A stretch of DNA of 6,837 nt, taken from the NCBI GenBank assembly GCA_016708315.1, contig JADJGC010000019.1, positions 1-6,837 of the forward strand, given 5' to 3'. Position numbers and translations under genes: made by a program. The stretch is from a bacterium. Its GTDB lineage: Bacteria; Zixibacteria; MSB-5A5; CAIYYT01. The stretch's first letter is position 1; each line of letters starts with the position of its first letter. Under the pieces are notes generated by a model, which saw only the letters and a program-made list of their open reading frames with translations, was not told the origin of the DNA and ran no database searches. Shown here one piece after another: positions 5,504 to 6,837 of the stretch.

Positions 5504-5797
5504 ATGAGAGCGAAACGCAGACGGTTGGAAGCGGGCTTCAAGGCCAAGGTGGGGCTGGAAGCGTTGAAGGGGATCCAGACGGTGGCGCAGATCACGCGGG
5601 ATTATCAGGTACATCCCAATCAGGTCAGCCAGTGGAAGAGCGAGGTGAGCCAGCGCCTGCCCGAGGTGTTCGAGAATGGGCCGACGGTGCAAATCCAGGA
5701 GAGCGAGAAAGAGATTGAGCGGTTGGAGCGCAAGGTGGGACAGTTGACGATGGAGTTGGACTGGCTCAAAAAAAAGTCCAGACAACTGGGCTTGTGA
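5504..5797 (+). CDS. IS3-family OrfA, HTH DNA-binding subunit (97 aa)
   Basis: This is the short first ORF of an IS3 element, which recognises the ends and regulates transposition. It opens MRAKRRRLEAGFKAKVGLEA, typical of IS3 OrfA. It then has a helix-turn-helix at about residues 24-47 (TVAQITRDYQVHPNQVSQWK) and a leucine-zipper-like coiled coil at about 66-89 (ESEKEIERLERKVGQLTMEL) for multimerisation. I chose the ATG at 5504 because an AAAGGA Shine-Dalgarno lies 11 bases upstream and the N-terminus then aligns with the family. An earlier in-frame ATG at 5480 lies just after the stem-loop without a ribosome site. The gene ends at TGA 5795-5797, overlapping the orfB start in GTGA. Its length is normal. 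Confidence 0.92.
   Translation: MRAKRRRLEAGFKAKVGLEALKGIQTVAQITRDYQVHPNQVSQWKSEVSQRLPEVFENGPTVQIQESEKEIERLERKVGQLTMELDWLKKKSRQLGL
5768..5791 (+). promoter_or_regulatory. A8G slippery site and stem-loop for -1 frameshifting, orfA to orfB
   Basis: Eight A followed by G (5768-5776) read AAA AAA AAG in the orfA frame, the standard IS3 -1 slippage sequence. A -1 shift enters the orfB frame, which stays open from here through the GTG at 5794, so an OrfAB fusion transposase can be made. Directly after the A run, GTCCAG (5776-5781) can pair with CTGGGC (5786-5791) around ACAA, a possible stimulator, though it lies closer than usual. Confidence 0.7.
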
Positions 5798-6680
5798 AGG
5801 AGCGCGTGGAGCTGGTCGCGAGCATTCCGGCGGGCCTGTCGCTGCGGACGCAGTGCGAGCTGCTCGGCATCTCGCGGGGGGCGTATTACTACGAGCCGCG
5901 GCCCGAGAGCGCCGAGAACCTGGCCCTCTTGCGCCGGTTGGACGAACTGCACCTGGAGCGTCCGGTCTTCGGGAGTTGGCGGCTGGCCGCGCTGTTGCGG
6001 CGCGAGGGCTGGGAGATCAATCGCAAGCGGGTCCAACGCCTGATGGCGGTGCTGGGCATCCGGGCGATTTATCCGCAGAAGAACACCAGCCGGCCGGGCC
6101 GGGACACGAAATCTACCCGTATTTATTGCGGGGAAAAGAGATCACGGGACCGGATCAGGCGTGGTGCGCCGACATCACCTACATTCCGATGCGCCACGGA
6201 TTCATGTATCTGGTGGCGGTGATGGATTGGTGGAGCCGGTATGTGCTGGCGTGGCGGTTGAGCAACACCTTGGAGGCGGCCTTCTGTGTGTGGGCGTGGC
6301 AGGCGGCGCTCCAGCATGGCACGCGGGCCCCTTTGATTGCCAACACGGATCAAGGATCGCAGTTCACCTCGCTGGCCTACCTCGAGGCGGTGGCGGCAGC
6401 GGGCACGTTGGTGAGCATGGATGGCCGGGGCCGGTGTCTGGACAACGTGTTCGTGGAACGGTTGTGGCGCAGCCTCAAGTATGAGGACATCTATCTGCGC
6501 GACTACGAGGACGGACTGGAGCTGGAAGACGGACTGTTCCGCTGGTTCGCCCATTACAACGACGAACGGCCGCATCAGGCGCTGGGCTACGCCACGCCCC
6601 GGGAAGTCTATCGCTTCCCCGAATCGCATGGTGCCAAGCCAGCGAAGTGGGAGTTGAAATCAGACCGCCTGCGGCGGTAA
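5794..6680 (+). pseudogene. IS3-family OrfB integrase-type transposase, broken by a 1-nt deletion
   Basis: This is the catalytic half of an IS3 transposase. The N-terminal part (from GTG 5794) encodes the HTH_21-like region with GISRGAYYY and HLERPVFGSWRL, then runs into ...KNTSRPGR and out of frame. The remaining protein continues one frame back from 6102 as GHEIYPYLLRG to the stop at 6680. One missing C near 6099-6100, in a CCGGGCCGGG stretch, explains this and would restore RPGPGHEIYP. The restored protein would be 295 aa, a normal length. The catalytic residues are all present in the second part: Asp at 6171 (WCADITYIP), Asp at 6348 (ANTDQGSQFTS) and Glu at 6456 (NVFVERLWRSLKYE). The last two are 35 residues apart, the DD35E spacing of IS3 and retroviral integrases. 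No slippery sequence at 6100 suggests programmed shifting. This is either a real inactivating deletion or a base-call error. Confidence 0.88.
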
Positions 6681-6705
6681 GATGACGAGGCCTAAACAAA
6701 ACGGG

Positions 6706-6742
6706 AGAGAAGAGGCCGGCGCATGGCGTCGCCTTCTCTTTT
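6706..6742 (+). terminator. Terminator-like hairpin after orfB
   Basis: AGAGAAG(A)GGC on the left pairs with GCCTTCTCT on the right. An inner GGCGC/GCGTC stem sits around ATG, with bulges, and TTTT follows at 6739-6742. It lies 25 bases after the orfB stop and inside the right inverted repeat. It probably ends the orfAB transcript. Confidence 0.55.
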
Positions 6743-6790
6743 CCAAAACGATTCTGTGCGCAGAGCAGAGCAACAGAAACAAACAAAAAT

Positions 6791-6815
6791 GCAGACCCAA
6801 GAAATCACACCTTAT
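6791..6815 (-). repeat. Right imperfect inverted repeat of the IS3 element
   Basis: The complement reads ATAAGGTGTGATTTCTTGG then GTCTGC, matching 5424-5447 except for one substitution and three single-base indels. The remaining 22 bases of the window (6816-6837) contain a CAGTGG whose complement CCACTG also lies just outside the left repeat (5416-5421). The true tips may therefore be a little farther out. Confidence 0.55.
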
Positions 6816-6837
6816 TTTCTGCGGTCAGTGGTTTGAA

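Larger units (their letters stand above)
5424..6815 (+). mobile_element. IS3-family insertion sequence, about 1.4 kb, orfB frameshifted
   Basis: The classic IS3 layout is present: orfA, then orfB in the -1 frame, overlapping by four bases. It is enclosed by imperfect inverted repeats at 5424-5447 and 6791-6815. A stem-loop sits between the left repeat and orfA, and a terminator-like hairpin follows orfB. The exact tips and target duplication could not be fixed, because the repeats differ by small indels and no 3-5 bp flanking duplication stands out. The one-base deletion in orfB should make this copy non-autonomous unless it is a sequencing error. Confidence 0.8.

Noticed and set aside
5416..6831. 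CCACTG (5416-5421) and CAGTGG (6826-6831) as the IS3 target duplication
   Set aside because: They are inverted, not direct, copies, so they cannot be a target duplication. At most they extend the terminal inverted repeats.
1..6837. CRISPR array, tRNA, rRNA, toxin-antitoxin, defence or phage genes
   Set aside because: No regularly spaced repeat, no recognisable RNA gene, and no protein other than transposases was found on either strand.

Overview
The window is an insertion-sequence (IS) cluster. Four unrelated transposable elements lie almost end to end in 6.8 kb, and no gene outside a transposon can be recognised. The DNA is GC-rich. The protein styles (a long two-HTH DDE transposase, IS1182-type, IS3-type and IS200-type) fit an environmental, high-GC Gram-negative genome. 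Verrucomicrobiota, Planctomycetota or a similar lineage is my guess, but nothing here fixes the taxon, because transposases are poor taxonomic markers.

Layout: (1) About 28-2295 holds one minus-strand gene for a 742-residue DDE transposase, bracketed by a 13-bp perfect inverted repeat. A 24-bp stretch of its promoter-side end is repeated exactly inside the gene. (2) About 2368-2895 is an IS200/IS605-type element. The C-terminal three quarters of its Y1 (HUH) transposase is intact, but its N-terminal codons are replaced by a G-dominated tract (2396-2473) that looks more like a sequencing or assembly artefact than biology. A strong stem-loop (2877-2895) follows the gene and probably marks the right end. 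(3) 3052-4676 is a complete IS1182-family element: intact 462-residue transposase, 13-bp exact inverted repeats, and CTAG at both outer edges. Joining the flanks rebuilds a small palindrome as the likely insertion target. (4) About 5424-6815 is an IS3-family element with orfA, an A8G -1 frameshift signal, and an orfB that carries all three catalytic acidic residues (DD35E) but is broken by a one-base deletion near 6100. It also has a perfect 11-bp stem-loop just inside its left end and a terminator-like hairpin after orfB.

Between the elements are short anonymous stretches (2896-3051 and 4681-5423). They have no recognisable coding content, only a few small inverted repeats. Nothing suggests that the four elements act together; the picture is a landing zone where independent elements have accumulated. 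I did not find a convincing new defence, CRISPR, phage or metabolic system. The most useful leads are the internal copy of the transposon end in element 1, the G-tract inside the IS200 gene, the palindromic CTAG target of the IS1182 element, and the frameshifted IS3 orfB.
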